Positions 23,118 to 34,383 of a stretch of 64,000 bases of DNA are shown here, one piece after another; within the stretch, counting starts at the first letter, position 1; every line of letters starts with the position of its first letter. The stretch covers positions 27,728,001 through 27,792,000 of the forward strand of contig NC_092341.1 of NCBI RefSeq assembly GCF_046630445.1, written 5' to 3'. The position numbers and the translations under genes are program-made. The notes below the pieces were generated by a model, which saw only the letters and a list, made by a program, of their open reading frames with translations, was not told where the DNA came from and did no database searches. This DNA comes from Rutidosis leptorrhynchoides. Taxonomy: Eukaryota; Streptophyta; Magnoliopsida; Asterales; Asteraceae.

Positions 23118-23845
23118 TGTTGGAGTATGGAGTCGTTAAACAAACAAGAAAACTGAATCTGGGCTGTGATGCGGCGCATCATAGGTGGATGCGGCGCATC
23201 TATGCAAGCAAAATGGTTCGAAGGTTTTGGATGCAGCGTTTCAAGCTGATATGGCGCATCAAAGGGCAGAGATGTGGCGCATCTCCTTCAGATGCGGCGC
23301 ATCTGATGCCAGTTCTTGAATCTGCATTCGTAGAAAGCAAAGGGATGCGGCACATTCCTTGGTGATGCGGCGCATCGCCTGCCTGTCACCAAGTTGTCAA
23401 CTTGCACACTTGACATCCGAGCATGCTTAGCCTACCTTTCACTTTTGGTGCAAAGTTGGATACTTTACACCTAAAATTAGGGCTGTGATCATGCCAATAC
23501 AAGGTGTAAAGCATGGCTAGTTGGTTCTAAGTTGATGATTACTAGCACACTTGAAGATCAAGTTGAAGTTTGGTTGTTCTTGTTCTCTCCTATATATAGA
23601 ACTCATTGTATGCAATTGTAACACACCACATACAAATATTCAGAAAATAAACACTCTCTAGTTGGTCCGTGGACTAAAGCAATCACAACGATTGCATATA
23701 ACCACGTTATATCTTGTGTCGATTTATTTTTTCTCATTTATTATCTTTCGTTCATTAAGTGGGTTTGAGTGATCTTGATAGTATCACTACTCGGCTAGTA
23801 ATCTTGTAGAATTACTAGCGTTGTTTGGGTCCTTATATCCTAACA
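23118..23845 (+). repeat. Copia3 5' LTR with palindrome array
   Basis: TGTTGGAGTA...CTAACA, 728 bp. It contains eight exact or near copies of the 13-mer GATGCGGCGCATC between 23168 and 23377 and a TATA-like TATATATAG at 23591-23599. The primer site (TGGTATCTAGAGC, 23848-23860), an initiator tRNA-Met-type site as in TNT1, follows two bases later. Confidence 0.95.
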
Positions 23846-23882
23846 ACTGGTATCTAGAGCACAAGGTTTCGTTAAGGGAACG

Positions 23883-26800
23883 ATGGCGGAAGATGGAAAG
23901 TTTAGAATTGACCGATTCGATGGGAGAGACTTTGGATTTTGGAAGATGCAAATTGAAGATTACTTGTATCAAAAGAAGCTACACCAACCCTTGTTAGAGA
24001 CCAAGCCCGAAAGCATGGACGATGCCGATTGGACGCTTTTGGATCGTCAAGCCTTGGGTGCTATTCGTCTTTCACTTGCTAAGAACGTTGCATACAATGT
24101 TGTGAATGAGAAGACGACGTTTGCTTGCTTGAAAGCACTCTCTAACATGTATGAGAAACCTACCGCTGCAAATAAGGTATTTCTCATGCGTCAATTGTTT
24201 AATACTAAGATGAAGGAAGGTACGAGTGCAACAGATCATATCAATGAATTTAATAATAACGTTTCAAGACTTGAATCGGTAGAGATTAAGTTTGATGATG
24301 AACTATAAGCACTTATCTTGCTTTCATCATTACCGGAAAGTTGGTCGGGTACGGTTACCGCGGTTAGTAGCTCTACGGGAACTACTAAGCTAGCGTTTGA
24401 AGCTATAAGGGATTTGATTCTTGGTGAAGATACTCGTAGGAGAAACTCGGGAGAATCAACGTCCGGTTCTTTGTTAAGTACCGACAACCGGGGTAGGAAA
24501 TTTGAACGCGGTGACAAGAAGGGTAGGAAGAAGTCTAAGAAGAGGAATCCATCGAAAGATAGAAGTGAAGTTACTTGTTGGGGATGCAATCAAAAAGGGC
24601 ACTTTCAAAGGAATTGCAAAAATGGTTCCGCGAAAGGTGTAAACCTGGCCGAAGGGGAAAGTGATGATGCACTTTTGTGTAGTGTTGAAAATTCTATGGA
24701 GTCTTGGATTTTAGATTCGGGAGCTTCGTTTCATGCTACTCATGTCAAAAGCATGATGAAGAATTTTCGTTCATATCAAGGCAAGGTGAGATTGGCGGAC
24801 AACAAGAAACTCAATATAGAGGGTATTGGAGATGTTGTTTTGAAGACTACTCTTGGTTCTAATTGGACTTTGAAGAACGTAAGGTACATTCCTAAATTGA
24901 AAAGGAAACTTATTTTGGTTGGTCAATTAGATGATGAAGGTAACGCGGTTACTTTTGAAAATCGCCAATGGAAGGTGGTTAAGGGTAGTTGTGTAGTGGC
25001 TCGTGGACATAAAAGGGGAACTCTTTATATGGTTGAAGTGTTAGATGAAGACACGGTGGTTGCTATGGTTAATGTTAAGTCCGAATCAATTCTATGGCAC
25101 CGAAGACTCGGGCATATGAGTGAGAAAGGTATGAAGATGCTCGTTTCGAGTGGGAGGATTCCGAACTTAAAAAAGGTGGAACTTGGGTTTTGCGAACCAT
25201 GTACATATGGGAAGCAAAAGAAGGTTACTTTTGGGAAGTCGTGGAATGCACCTAAGTTGGAGAAATTGGAGCTCGTTCATACGGATGTGTTTGGTCCAAC
25301 CAATGTAGAATCACATGGAGGTTCTCGTTATTATGTCACCTTCATTGACGACTCCACACGAAAGGTATGAGTTTACTTTCTTAAAGCTAAATCCGATGTA
25401 TTTAATACTTTTGTGAAGTGGAAAGCTATGGTAGAAAATGAAACCAACTTGAAAGTCAAGTGCTTGAAGTCGGATAATGGAGGAGAATATGGTAGTCTTG
25501 AGTTTAAAGACCATTGTGCAAAGCTCGGTGTTAGAATGTTGAAAACAGTACCGGAAACACCGCAACACAATGGGGTCGCCGAACGTATGAATCGTATGTT
25601 AAATGAAAGGGCTAAGAGTATGAGACTACATGCCGGTTTGCCTAAGATGTTTTGGGCAGATGCGGTTAATACGGCGGCTTATTTGATAAATAGGGGACCC
25701 TCAACACCATTGGGTTTTCGAATTCCCGAGGAAGAATGGCAAGGTAAGAATGTGAGTTATGGTCACCTTAGGATCTTTGGGTGTAATGCATATGTGAAGA
25801 CCAAAGATGCGGATAGAGACAAGCTTGAAGCTAAGTCAAAGAAGTGTATTTTCATAGGCTACGGGTCGGATGAAATGGGCTATCGTTGTTGGGACAACGA
25901 GGCTAGAAAAGTAATTCGTTCGCGAGATATTACTTTTGATGAAGATTCGGTCTATGGCAAACCGGAAATGGGGAGTCCTAAACCGAGTCAAGTTACTTTT
26001 GACGATGTTTCTATTGATGATCTTGCAGGTTCTAGTGGGAGTTTGAGAAACAATGAATTGCCAAATGACGGTGAGGCGTCAGAAAATGCTAATGATGGAG
26101 ATGGTTCGAAAAGCGGTGATGATTCCGAACATAGTGCGAGTTCTAGTGATGAGGAGGATACAAATGAAACCGGTCCAACCATTCCGGTTACTCCTACACC
26201 AAGATGCTCGACTAGAGTGCCCAAACCTAATCCTAGGTATTACCCATCAGCAAACTACTTGCTCTATACCGAGAATGGTGAACCCGAAAGTTACTTTGAG
26301 GCAAGGAAGACAAAAGAATCCATACAATGGGAGCTTGCCACGAAAGAAGAGATGGGATCACTTGAGAAGAACAAGACTTGGTCACTAGTGAAGTTACCTC
26401 ATGATAAAAGGGCATTGCAAAGCAAATGGGTGTATAGAATTAAGAATGAGTTAGATGGCAAGAGAAGGTACAAGGCTCGTTTGGTAGTCAAAGGCTTTCA
26501 ACAAAAGGAAGGGGTTGACTACAAAGAGATATTTTCACCGGTAGTTAAAATGACTACTATCCATTTGGTACTTTCTATGGTTGCATCCGAAGACTTACAT
26601 CTTGAGCAACTAGATGTAAAAACTGCATTCTTACATGGTGATCTTGTTGAAGAGATCTACATGAGGCAACCCGAGGGCTTTAAGGTAAAGGGTAAAGAGA
26701 AGTGGGTTTGTAAGCTAAAGAAAAGTTTGTATGGATTGAAACAAGCACCTCGGCAATGGTACTTGAAGTTTGACGAGTTTATGAAGAAGATTGGTTTCTT

Positions 26801-27831
26801 AAGATGTGAATCGGATCACTGTTGCTACTTGAAGAAATTCAAATCTTCTTACATAATCTTATTGTTGTATGTTGATGACATGTTGCTTGCAGGTTCTAAC
26901 ATGTCCGAAATTAACAAGTTGAAGGGATTACTTTCCCAAGAATTCGAGATGAAAGATCTTGGTGGTGCTAAGCAAATACTTGGCATGAGTATTGTGCGTG
27001 ATCGTGTGAAGGGTACTCTATACTTGTCTCAATCTAAATATATTGAGAAAGTAGTAGAGAGGTTCAACATGAAAGATTCAAAGGCTCGTTCTATGCCTTT
27101 GGGAAGCACCTTAAAACTGTCGAAAAGTCAATCACCAAAGACGGAAAGAGACAAGAAAGATATGGAAAAGGTTCCATATGCATCGGCCATGGGTAGTATT
27201 ATATATGACATGGTTTGTACAAGACCCGATATTGCTCAAGCAGTGGGAGTTGTAAGTCGTTATATGTCTAATCCGGGGAAAGAGCATTGGGAAGCGGTCA
27301 AATGGTTGCTTCGTTATTTGAAAGGTACTTCTAATATGAGATTGTGTTTCTCTAAAAACAATCTCATACTTAGAAGCTATGCGGATGCTATTTTGGGTGG
27401 ATGTGATGATTTGGGGAAAAGCACTACGCGGGTTATGTTTTCACAATGGGGAAGACGGCGATTAGTTGGTTATCTCGATTGCAAAAGAGTGTTGCTTTGT
27501 CAACCACCGAAGCCGAATACTTGGCTATTGCGGAAGCTTCTAAAGAGCTAGTGTGGTTGAAGAACTTCTTAGGTAAGTTGGGTAAAAGACAAGACTATTG
27601 CATCTTGTATTGTGATAATCAAAGTGCGGTTCATCTTGGGAAGAATCCGGTGTTTCATAGTCGTACGAAACACATCAAGATAAGGTATCATTTTATTCGA
27701 CAACATATAAATGATGGCACTTTATTCTTGGAGAAAATCCTTGGTACGAAGAATCCTGCCGATATGTTTTACTAAGGTGGTCACGACGGACAAATTTAGG
27801 TTTTGCATTACCTCAATTGGTCTTCTCACGA
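23883..27831 (+). pseudogene. Copia3 gag-pol polyprotein, TNT1-94-like, disabled
   Basis: Domain order along one ancestral frame: gag (23883-24500), CCHC knuckle CWGCNQKGHFQRNC (about 24579), protease with DSGASFH (about 24715), GAG-pre-integrase LWHRRLGHMS (about 25090), integrase core (VHTDVFGP, SDNGGEY), reverse transcriptase with intact YVDDMLLAG (about 26870), and RNase H ending in STTEAEY (about 27505). Breaks: TAA at 24306-24308 where Gln is expected; TGA at 25368-25370 where Trp is expected; a frameshift near 27430; another near 27765 in a T run, after which the family C-terminus is still readable in frame +1. All breaks are small and isolated, as in a recently dead copy. The RNase H DAD-type motif is also altered (DAI). 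Confidence 0.93.
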
Positions 27832-28030
27832 ATTGATGAGAGAAGACCCCAGCTAGAGATTTGAATTGTGTTACAAGTTTAACAAGTAGTATTGAAGACC
27901 TTTTATCGAAAGTCTACTCATCCGAAGTATGTGTTGAGCGTGCATGTTCCAAATGGTATTTAGCGGTAATCGAAGGTGGTTTAATGTTCTAGGTTAATTC
28001 ATTGATATAATTGGAGTTTGTTCAAAGTCT

Positions 28031-28044
28031 CCAAGTGGGAGATT
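28031..28044 (+). other. Copia3 polypurine tract
   Basis: CCAAGTGGGAGATT directly precedes the 3' LTR, a classical Copia tract. Confidence 0.9.
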
Positions 28045-28766
28045 TGTTGGAGTATGGAGTCATTAAACAAACAAGAAAACTGAATCTGGGCTGTGATGTG
28101 GCGCATCATAGGTGGATGCGGCGCATCTATGCAAGCAAAATGGTTCGGAGGTTTTGGATGCGGCGTTTCTGATATGGCGCATCAAAGGGCAGAGATGCGG
28201 CGCATCTCCTTCAGATGCGGCGCATCTGATGCCAGTTCTTGAATCTGCATTCGTGGAAAGCAAAGGGATGCGGCGCATTCCTTGGTGATGCGGCGCATCG
28301 CCTGCCTGTCAGCAAGTTGTCAACTTGCACACTTGACATTCGAACATGCTTAGCCTACCTTTCACTTTTGGTGCAAAGTTGGATACTTTACACCTAAAAT
28401 TAGGGCTGTGATCATGCCAATACAAGGTGTAAAGCATGGCTAGTTGGTTCTAAGGTGATGATTACTAGTACACTTGAAGATCAAGTTGAAGTTTGGTTGT
28501 TCTTGTACTCCTGTATATAGAACTCATTGTATGCAATTGTAACACACCACATACAAATATTCAGAAAATAAACACTCTCTAGTTGGTCTGTGGACTAAAG
28601 CAATCACAACGATTGCATATAACCACGTTATATCTTGTGTCGATTTATTTTTTCGCATTTATTATCTTTTGTTCATTAAGTGGGTTTGAGTGATCTTGAT
28701 AGTATCACTACTCGGCTAGTAATCTTGCAGAATTACTAGCGTTGTTTGGGTCCTTATATGCTAACA
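28045..28766 (+). repeat. Copia3 3' LTR
   Basis: 722-bp partner of 23118-23845 with the same palindrome array (28096-28300), followed by the TSD TCAAA. Confidence 0.95.
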
Positions 28767-28771
28767 TCAAA

Positions 28772-29616
28772 TAATATATAGATCAATGTGCATACAACAT
28801 GGTATGAAAATTACCTACTGACTTGCGCACATTGAACTCTTCAATGCAACGAAAACATATTTGCATTGATTCAAAAAGTTTTATTTGAAGCATGGTAGAA
28901 AACCAACGTAAAGCTAAAAGTGCCTGGATGACAATTGACAAACACCCATCAAAGCACTAAAAATAATACTCTGTACTACTTAAAAACAGGTTTTGTAATA
29001 TTATACTTATATCAGTAGTTAATATTTCATATAAACCAAATCTTAGTTTACTTAGCTGCTTATAGCTTATGTGAATTTTAGTTAAGGTTGCTTCTAATCA
29101 CATTACTGATCACAGGTAGAATGAAACTTGCTGTGGCATGCATTATTAATCACAGGTAGAACGAAACTTTAACTTACAAAGACACAAAGCACCACAAACA
29201 TTTTTATTATACAACAAATTCTTTGAATTAAATAATAAATTTGGGGATCAAATAATCAAAGATCTAATCTAATTAGGTCCAGTTTTGTACATCTAAAATG
29301 TGACTAAGAATGATATGTTCAACGACACACCTTTTCCTACATTTGGGTCTCCATGTATATATTATCGGCATTCATGTACTTGTAACAACATAAGAACAGG
29401 AAAACTTTAGAAATACTACTTATATCAAAAGAATCGTTCAGTCATATAAAATTTCAATTTCGATAACTAATAAAACAGCATAAAATAAAACTTCAATTAA
29501 GTATGTAGGTAACATGAAATGTAAATCAACGTAAACCCCATTAGGTAAAAGGAAATCAAACAAACATTAAATCAAACAAAACAATTGCATGAAATATGAG
29601 CTGAGCACGCATTTTT
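28772..29616. other. Downstream flank of F-box C
   Basis: Non-coding. From about 29105 it aligns with 14417-14920 downstream of gene A. 28772-29104 has no recognised feature. Confidence 0.6.
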
Positions 29617-31206
29617 TTAGAGAGAGCCCCAGTTTAGTTTCAACTCAAGATCATGGTACCTAATTACTGGACTAGTGTCAGTTAGACCTTCCCACTTATT
29701 GTTACGTGGATTTTTAAGCTCGATGTTTTTCAAACCTAACGTTTTCCTTTTCATCAGTTCACTTAATAAGCTACTATAACTATTGCATACATTAGTTGTT
29801 ATGTAATTGGGATGGCAAATTCTAAACAGTGCATCAAAATATGAAGGGTGCACCCGGCCTTCGCCTGAAAAGATATCAAACGATAGTTTGTGCACGTTTG
29901 TAGCCGGAAATGGGAACCGTGTTTCGAGATCATCAATATCCATGTCCAGTACATCATCCTCATGAGAAAAATCAAATCTTATTCCAATGTCAAACTCGCT
30001 TGATAAATTGAGAAATTCCCTCATCTTATTAAGACAATGATTATCCGTGGGCTTCCCTAATTCGAGACGACCAAGCTGAATTTTTCCCGGAGTAGTATGA
30101 TTTTGAAACGATAGATTAGGAATTGTGGGGCTTTTGTAAAACAAATGAATTAATTTAGGAGCAGAAACTTGTAAGTCGTCGATCTGCCTGTCTTTAAGCA
30201 ACATTAGGGACAGTTTTTTCAACGACGCACTTGTAATATCCAACTTTTTCGGACTCCAGTGACAAAATCTAAGATCCAAACTCTCGAGAAAAGGTAATTT
30301 CGATTTGATGTTATCAGCAAATGCAACATCTATCATGACATCGAATAATCTCAACTCGATCACTCTACTTAATGAATCAAAATTGAATGACCTTGGAATG
30401 GGTAAAGAAAAGTACTTCAAATTTTGAAGGTTAGGGACATCATCAACTTCCAATATTTTATATCTTTTTATTGATGCTGCTAATTTAAACTTTTGAAGAT
30501 AACGCAGATTTTTTATCTTGATCTTCGTAAAGCCAGTACAGTGTATAAGGCGTATCTTCTCAAGTAATGTACAAGTAGAGAATAAGTTATTAAGTACCTC
30601 ATCACTTATCTTCACTTTGTACAGCTTGAGTACTCTCAATGACACACAGTTGATCACAGGATTCTGAGTCACACAAACACTATCATGACGCTTCGAGTAT
30701 GTACTCTCAATTTCAAGTCTGTGTAGATTTTCTCTGGAAAATATCTCATCTGTAAGTATAAAATTGCGTCTTATAGAGTTATAAATTTTGAGGGAAAGCT
30801 CTTTAAGACATCTTTGGGTAGCTACGGTTCGAATACACTTATTAGCAAGAGAAGATGACTCTTGATCTTCGATTGTTATTCCAAGATCAATACTTTTAAT
30901 TGGCACGTTGTCTTCATTATACCTTGAGAGAGTTTGCTCAATAAAGTGCATAATTTCTTGATGTTCATAATCATCAAACCTAAGGGTAGGGATGGTATAC
31001 CAAGCTTGTTTCCATAACTTTGACAACACACAAGTTCGAGTCGCTTCTTTTATGGACAACAAAGACTGTATGTGGTGAACCAAATCGACAACATCTTCTA
31101 AACATGGCCCGCTTCTCTTCACCTCCTCCATCTCCAAAGATTGTATGCCGTGAACCAAATCTGAAACATCTTCTAATCGGGGTTCGGTCCTCTTCATCTC
31201 ATCCAT
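29617..31206 (-). CDS. F-box/LRR-like protein (gene C), intact
   Basis: Single-exon ORF of 529 residues, the only intact host gene in the window. Residues 48-75 (SLLSIKEATRTCVLSKLWKQAW...LRFDD) match the second half of plant F-box domains of the F-box/LRR (FBD-type) class. The usual LPDxLL start of the F-box is degenerate (EDVVDLVHHIQSLL, residues 37-50) and a near-copy of it precedes it: residues 1-24 repeat at 26-49. Residues 100-360 are Leu-rich with LRR-like spacing (SLRVLKLYKVKIS, LLEKIRLIHCTG, SLKKLSLMLL), and residues 440-527 form a C-terminal domain that is similar in position to FBD but not clearly FBD. Such proteins usually bind SKP1 and recruit substrates to an SCF ubiquitin ligase; substrate unknown. 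The ATG at 31206 is preceded by an AT-rich non-coding flank shared with gene A. The weak F-box raises the possibility that SKP1 binding is lost. Confidence 0.85.
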   Translation of the reverse strand: MDEMKRTEPRLEDVSDLVHGIQSLEMEEVKRSGPCLEDVVDLVHHIQSLLSIKEATRTCVLSKLWKQAWYTIPTLRFDDYEHQEIMHFIEQTLSRYNEDNVPIKSIDLGITIEDQESSSLANKCIRTVATQRCLKELSLKIYNSIRRNFILTDEIFSRENLHRLEIESTYSKRHDSVCVTQNPVINCVSLRVLKLYKVKISDEVLNNLFSTCTLLEKIRLIHCTGFTKIKIKNLRYLQKFKLAASIKRYKILEVDDVPNLQNLKYFSLPIPRSFNFDSLSRVIELRLFDVMIDVAFADNIKSKLPFLESLDLRFCHWSPKKLDITSASLKKLSLMLLKDRQIDDLQVSAPKLIHLFYKSPTIPNLSFQNHTTPGKIQLGRLELGKPTDNHCLNKMREFLNLSSEFDIGIRFDFSHEDDVLDMDIDDLETRFPFPATNVHKLSFDIFSGEGRVHPSYFDALFRICHPNYITTNVCNSYSSLLSELMKRKTLGLKNIELKNPRNNKWEGLTDTSPVIRYHDLELKLNWGSL

Positions 31207-32527
31207 CTCCGGGTACCTAATTATAGTAATACTATGCGGTACATCATCATCAATATATAATAATTGTGCTCGTAGTATATGCAGTATTATTTTTTATTAT
31301 TTTTTTGGCAAAAAAATATAATTTTATATGTAGTAATAGAAATAAAGAGCATATGCATTTAATATTTACTAATAAAAGTTAAAATTATAAATAAACTGAT
31401 TTTAGTCTTTCATTAATAAACATAACTAAACTACTGATTATTCAACATAATAACTTTAGTTTAATAAAACTATTTAAAATTGTTAAATGATCACAAGTGA
31501 ACAATAATGCGAATCAACTACTTAAGATTACAGAAGAGTAAAGAAAACAACTAATGACTTGACCCAACCCATCCGACTCATTGACCCAAATTATAGAATA
31601 AGACCCACTTGACCAAGGACACGTTTGGGACCAAACCTATTTAACCCGCACCCAACCCACCCGTTTTGCCAGGCCTACAAACAACTATCATAGCTACAGA
31701 ATTCACAAATAATTACAATTATATATAGTCCTTTGTTATACGTCCATCTCGTTAAAGTTTTACCTTAAAATCGATCATTCAAAAACTGCAAATATATGGC
31801 TCACACCAGAGGCTTTTGGCTTTACCACGACTGATCAATCAATTATCCAAAAAAAAAAAAAACCAATTTAGTTCCAACTTGAGTTTTAAGTAAGAATTAC
31901 CTTCTGTCTTTTTTTCAACAGCAAAAATTTTATTAAGAAACCTACCTGCACCAAACTTAAAATAAATTAATCAAAAAAACGAACTTAACTAGCGTGATCA
32001 ATTATAAGACCCTAATAAGTACTATATAATGCTTAATTTTTCTCAAATAACTATCATAATTTATCTATCCATATCTATAAAATAAAATTAAAATTTTGAT
32101 ACATAACAAAGTATAAATTAAGAACAGCGAGAAATAGGTACCAGGAATCCTTGACGAAGTATTAAAGAAGAAGCAGAATATACGTACGCACAAGTATGAG
32201 ACAAGGACGTATACATAAGAAGGGACGTAGGGTTTTGTAATTAATTGGATGTTGGGCTTATTAGATTTTTAAGGGGTATTTTAAACATATATTAGCCCAA
32301 AAACTAAATCAGAACTAGTTGGTAATGATAATGTATAATGTTAAATAAAAGAAAAAAGAAAATCTTTGGTTTTAAATAGGGGGGAAAATGTTAAGTGTGA
32401 CGTACGGCAACTATTCATTTGGCTTGAAGTTTTAGTATACGGTTAAATTAAATAAATATTTTTGGTAATAAATATAGAGAAATATTCATTTGAATACATA
32501 AATTAAGTTGAGATATAAAGGACCAAC
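31207..32527. other. Upstream flank of F-box C, non-coding
   Basis: It aligns in blocks with 16477-17880 upstream of gene A, without the SINE-like insertion and with an unexpanded CAT repeat near 31240. Unit C has an additional 100-150 bp near 32330-32480 not seen in unit A. Confidence 0.65.
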
Positions 32528-32909
32528 GAGAGTGCGACATGTGGCGCGAAAATCACATTTGATTGAAAAAAATTCAAAAAACAATTTTTTCGAAAAAAAA
32601 AAATTCTATTTTTTTGAAAAAAAATGTTCGAAATTTTTTTTTCAAATTTTCTTTTTTACCAATCACATGTGATTTCCATGTACAATCACATTTGATTGAA
32701 TTGTACAATCACATGTGATTGGATTTGACATTCATACTCACATGTAATTGGGTTTACAAGCACATGTGATTGACATGCAGAATCACATGTGATTTTAAAA
32801 AAAATCGAAAAAAATAATTCGTAAAAAAAATATTTTGTTCGGAAAAGAAAAGTTTTTTTAAATATTTGTTTTAATCACATGTGATTTTCGCGCCACATGT
32901 CACGCTCTC
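32528..32909. mobile_element. Foldback/MITE-like element with palindromic internal repeats
   Basis: About 382 bp with terminal inverted repeats of about 38 bp: the left end reads GAGAGTGCGACATGTGGCGC and the complement of the right end GAGAGCGTGACATGTGGCGC, both continuing GAAAATCACAT. The palindrome AATCACATGTGATT or a variant occurs about eight times, including inside both terminal repeats, separated by A- and T-runs. It is absent from unit A. There are no coding frames. I found no convincing TSD, so the superfamily is unassigned. Confidence 0.8.
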
Positions 32910-33186
32910 ATTATTCCCTTGAATTTCAAGCAAATTAATGGATGCAAGTGAGATAATAAAGAGATTGTACATATGTGGATCACCGAATATTATTTGTTTT
33001 TAATCAACTAATACTAATATTATTGGCAAACTAAAAAATTACCATATAAACTAGTCAGTAATTGAAGAAATTCAACAACGTTTTTTTTTATATAAAAAAG
33101 GAAATAAATAAACGTGGCTTTACAAATAATTTAATTCCATATTTATAGCTCAACTTGTCATGAATAATATTACAAATATTAAAATA

Positions 33187-33550
33187 CTAGTGAAATGACC
33201 CATGGAAACACGAGTTTGTTTAAACGAAACAGTGATATATTTTAGGTATTAAGTGAATGTAAATGTTATAGTCATTTAGTTTATTGCCCCGTGGAACCAC
33301 GAATTCTGACTAAGAAACTTGTCGTTGATTTTACAAACATAAAGTTCGCTCAAAGTTGAATATTTATATTTATATTTTTAACAATAATAATAATAATAAA
33401 TACCTTTTAATTTTTTTTAGAAAAATAAAATTACAATTTAGGAGATATTAATATTTCCTTTTATAAAAAATTTTGTATTATTTTTTTAATTAAATTAATA
33501 TATAATTATGACATCATTTTAGAGGTTTATTAGACTATATAGAATATAGA
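33187..33550 (-). mobile_element. Short non-autonomous Helitron
   Basis: Read on the minus strand it starts TCTATATTCT next to an A and ends in CTAG next to a T, with an imperfect hairpin (CTCGTGTTTCCATGGG) about ten bases before the end. This is Helitron structure and A|T target preference. Unit A has an empty site near 18035-18050. A degenerate AT-rich interior (about 364 bp) has no coding content. Confidence 0.78.
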
Positions 33551-34089
33551 TTATAAGAAAAATCGATACTAAAAAGAAATATTTATACTATGTAATTGAT
33601 TTAACAAAGTTTATAAAGTCGTTCCTATATGTATGTGTACAATTGATCAGCAAATTACGTACTACCGTTCGGAGTATGATCACCTTGCGATAATGTAATG
33701 TTATTAGATTATATTCAGTTTACTTGTGTAGTGTACTGAATAGGACTTGTAGCTTGTTTTCATTATAAATGTACATTTATGTACTTGATAAAGTTATACA
33801 GCAAGCAAAATGTGTAATGTCATTTTAAGATTTCTTTTGTGGGTCACACTTGATTGATGTAAATAGACCATAGTCATATTGGATCTTGTATACCTCATGT
33901 GAAGAGAGTTGGAGACAGGGACCAATATATGTGAAGAATGAAAGAGTAATTGAGATGGCAACTTTTACCCATTTACTTTCGTGCCAATTCAGTTATGTTT
34001 ACTTTCTAACGGGTCAAATGGGTACGTAAGACAAAAATATTTAGTAAAGAATTGAACGGCACTAAAGTCCAAGGGAAACTAGAACATAA
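33551..34089. other. Distal upstream flank of F-box C
   Basis: Aligns with 18050-18361 up to about 33882. The rest, to the outer Gypsy TSD, has no recognised feature. Confidence 0.65.
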
Positions 34090-34094
34090 AACAA

Positions 34095-34383
34095 TGTTAT
34101 GCATCATTTAGACGTGCACATGGGTCGTTTAACTAACTTTTCCACCTTGGTATAAATAGAGACGTTAGACGTTAGATTCATCTGTTAGTTAGCTTAAGAT
34201 TTGTATGTGTGTGAACACGATTCTCTCCCTCTTTTCTTGTAAAATCTTGAACTATCATTTGGTTATTATCAATCATCAATATAGTTCATTTCGATTCAAT
34301 CTTCAAGACTGATTCTTCCTTCGACGTCTGCAAGTTGTTTCGAGAGTTTCTTCGATTCGTATGAATTCAGGAAGTTCATAACA
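34095..34383 (+). repeat. Outer Gypsy 5' LTR
   Basis: 289-bp LTR with inverted ends TGTTATG...CATAACA, a TATA box TATAAATAG (34151-34159) and AACAA directly before it (34090-34094). Directly after it, ATTGGTATCAAA (34384-34395) resembles the start of an initiator tRNA-Met primer site, which makes this a 5' LTR on the plus strand. Its partner is at 13287-13579 in the preceding repeat unit, and presumably also just beyond the right end of the window. Confidence 0.85.

Larger units (their letters stand above)
23118..28766 (+). mobile_element. Copia3: TNT1-like full-length retrotransposon, TSD TCAAA
   Basis: 5649-bp element with LTRs 23118-23845 and 28045-28766, primer site just inside the 5' LTR, one polyprotein reading 23883 to about 27830, and polypurine tract at 28031-28044. 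TCAAA flanks both ends (23113-23117, 28767-28771). The LTRs differ at about 20 positions plus small indels over 722 bp by eye (near 3%), so it is one of the younger insertions. It sits between F-box units B and C. The coding frame has two nonsense codons and two frameshifts. Confidence 0.96.

Noticed and set aside
23168-23377. CRISPR-like regular short repeats in LTRs (also 41652-41730)
   Set aside because: Plant nuclear LTR context, irregular short spacers, dyad repeats duplicated in both LTRs; not a CRISPR array.
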